Shown piece after piece: positions 63,335 to 64,000 of a stretch of DNA of 64,000 bases. The position numbers and the translations under genes were made by a program. How positions within the stretch are numbered: position 1 is the first letter of the stretch; the number at the start of each line of letters is the position of its first letter. Source of the stretch: CBDCUC01 sp965222485 (GTDB lineage Bacteria > Pseudomonadota > Alphaproteobacteria > Rhizobiales > Hyphomicrobiaceae); the NCBI GenBank assembly GCA_965222485.1, contig CBDCUC010000040.1, forward strand, positions 372,001 through 436,000, given 5' to 3'. Below the pieces are notes generated by a model, which saw only the letters and a program-made list of their open reading frames with translations, ran no database searches and had not been told where the DNA came from.

Positions 63335-63463
63335 CTAATTTCTATTTCACAAGCCTGCAAAACTTGGCTTTATGACCCTCAGACCGCCATATTCACCGGG
63401 CAGATCGAATGCCCGGGCTGCGGCAGTCGCATTTGGCACGGCCACGGCGGTCGCGCCGGTTAA
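63332..63463 (+). CDS. Possible 43-residue zinc-ribbon-like microprotein
   Basis: A GTG at 63332, at the end of the palindrome, opens 43 codons with a C-P-G-C-G motif followed by H-G-H-G close to the stop, a layout that could bind one zinc. An earlier Cys and a Trp-Leu-Tyr segment precede it. The frame stays open to 63281 upstream. It lies 32 bases before the ParA ATG. No family is recognised and no ribosome site is obvious, so confidence is low. Confidence 0.35.
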   Translation: MLISISQACKTWLYDPQTAIFTGQIECPGCGSRIWHGHGGRAG

Positions 63464-63495
63464 ACAGGCATCGGGTTAGGGGAATTCGGGGCGCT

Positions 63496-64000
63496 ATGCA
63501 AAACACGGTTGCTGTGATGAATACCAAGGGCGGCGTTGGCAAGTCGACCCTGGTTCTAGCGCTCGCCGAAACTCTGTCTGCTCACCACGGCAAGAACGTG
63601 CTGGTAATTGACAGCGATGCGCAGGCGACCGTGTCCAGCATGTTGATGACGGTCAATAACCTTTATCAACTTCAGCGAGACGGTCTCACCATTGTCGACT
63701 TCCTGGTCGCCCGAGTGTTGCGCGACTCTCCAGCAGAATGGAAAGACTTCGTCGTTCGTAATGTCTCTGATGTCGACGACGCACGTACGGTTTTCTTAGT
63801 CCCCAGCGACATGCAGCTTACATTGTTCGAGCGAGAGGTCTCCAAGGAAGGCCTGCATGCTGAGTTGCGTCAGGTGATCGCCTCGGTACTCAAAGATGTC
63901 CGCGAAGTTTTCGATGTTGTTCTCATCGACTGCCCGCCAGGTCTGTCGGTCCTGACAGAAAGCTGGCTGCGTGAGGCGGACTTCCATATTGCACCGACCA
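63496..64000 (+). CDS. ParA/MinD-type ATPase (partial, cut by window end)
   Basis: The first 168 residues are visible. They include the deviant Walker A K-G-G-V-G-K-S-T near 11-18, the A' segment V-I-D-S-D-A-Q-A-T (about 43-51) and a Walker B type hydrophobic strand before D-C-P-P-G. These place it in the ParA superfamily that positions plasmids, chromosomes or protein arrays. No parB is visible in the window; it may follow. ATG 63496 is the first start in frame. A plasmid-type or orphan ParA cannot be told apart from this part. Confidence 0.9.
   Translation, partial: MQNTVAVMNTKGGVGKSTLVLALAETLSAHHGKNVLVIDSDAQATVSSMLMTVNNLYQLQRDGLTIVDFLVARVLRDSPAEWKDFVVRNVSDVDDARTVFLVPSDMQLTLFEREVSKEGLHAELRQVIASVLKDVREVFDVVLIDCPPGLSVLTESWLREADFHIAPT

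Overview
The window looks like chromosomal DNA of an alphaproteobacterium, most likely in the order Hyphomicrobiales (Rhizobiales). This rests on several marker neighbourhoods: hemC-hemD-mitofilin(Mic60)-hemY running divergently from tsaD-gpsA; the set DUF1674/htpX/rsmB-like/heparinase/purH; an alphaproteobacterial porin; a PqqA peptide of the type seen in methylotrophs; and a lone pxpA. No genus is claimed. The base composition is moderately GC-rich. A few stretches (about 4.5-4.6, 24.0-25.6 and 52.6-52.9 kb) read as more AT-rich by eye.

Layout. 0-9 kb: the end of a membrane protein, a GGDEF-EAL signalling protein overlapping pxpA, a TSUP exporter, a porin, an AI-2E/PerM permease and a DUF2490 protein. 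9-15 kb: an MscS-type channel, an SDR/LysR divergent pair, a VOC protein and a periplasmic PQQ dehydrogenase. A 22-codon relic of the dehydrogenase's 3' end lies 2.4 kb away, beside the mscS gene. 15.7-18.7 kb: an alpha-oxoamine synthase, a small membrane protein and an SDR, a possible aminoketone/amino-alcohol locus. 18.7-26 kb: an accessory-looking stretch with gene fragments, IS3- and IS630-type relics, a small secreted protein, a Tas-like aldo-keto reductase, an LpxL-like acyltransferase and a 575-residue membrane protein with a TIR-like C-terminus, ending at tRNA-Thr(CGU). 26-35 kb: the haem/Mic60 operon, tsaD and gpsA. 35-41 kb: a PstS-OmpA fusion, a class GN sortase with its VIT/VWA target, and an XRE regulator. 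41-51 kb: an RND efflux pair, an EVE protein with a histone-like tail, a methyltransferase, small proteins and acs. 51-60 kb: a Tad-like VWA protein, an SdhAF4-like protein, htpX, rsmB-like, heparinase, purH and GNAT. 60-64 kb: a 29-residue pqqA, an MFS transporter, a secreted protein built of eight 23-residue repeats, a possible zinc-ribbon microprotein and the start of a ParA ATPase.

How the parts fit. PqqA (60.5 kb) is the precursor of the cofactor that the dehydrogenase at 13.4 kb needs, although the other pqq genes are not here. HemC and HemD are consecutive enzymes of tetrapyrrole synthesis and share a run with Mic60 and HemY. The sortase and its substrate form a self-contained surface-anchoring pair. 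A dispersed intergenic repeat family (26.2-26.5, 36.8-37.0 and 60.25-60.34 kb) marks gene ends across the window. The most novel candidates are the TIR-like membrane protein, the 23-residue repeat protein, the oxoamine-synthase locus and the repeat family. No classical defence island, CRISPR array or intact transposon was seen.
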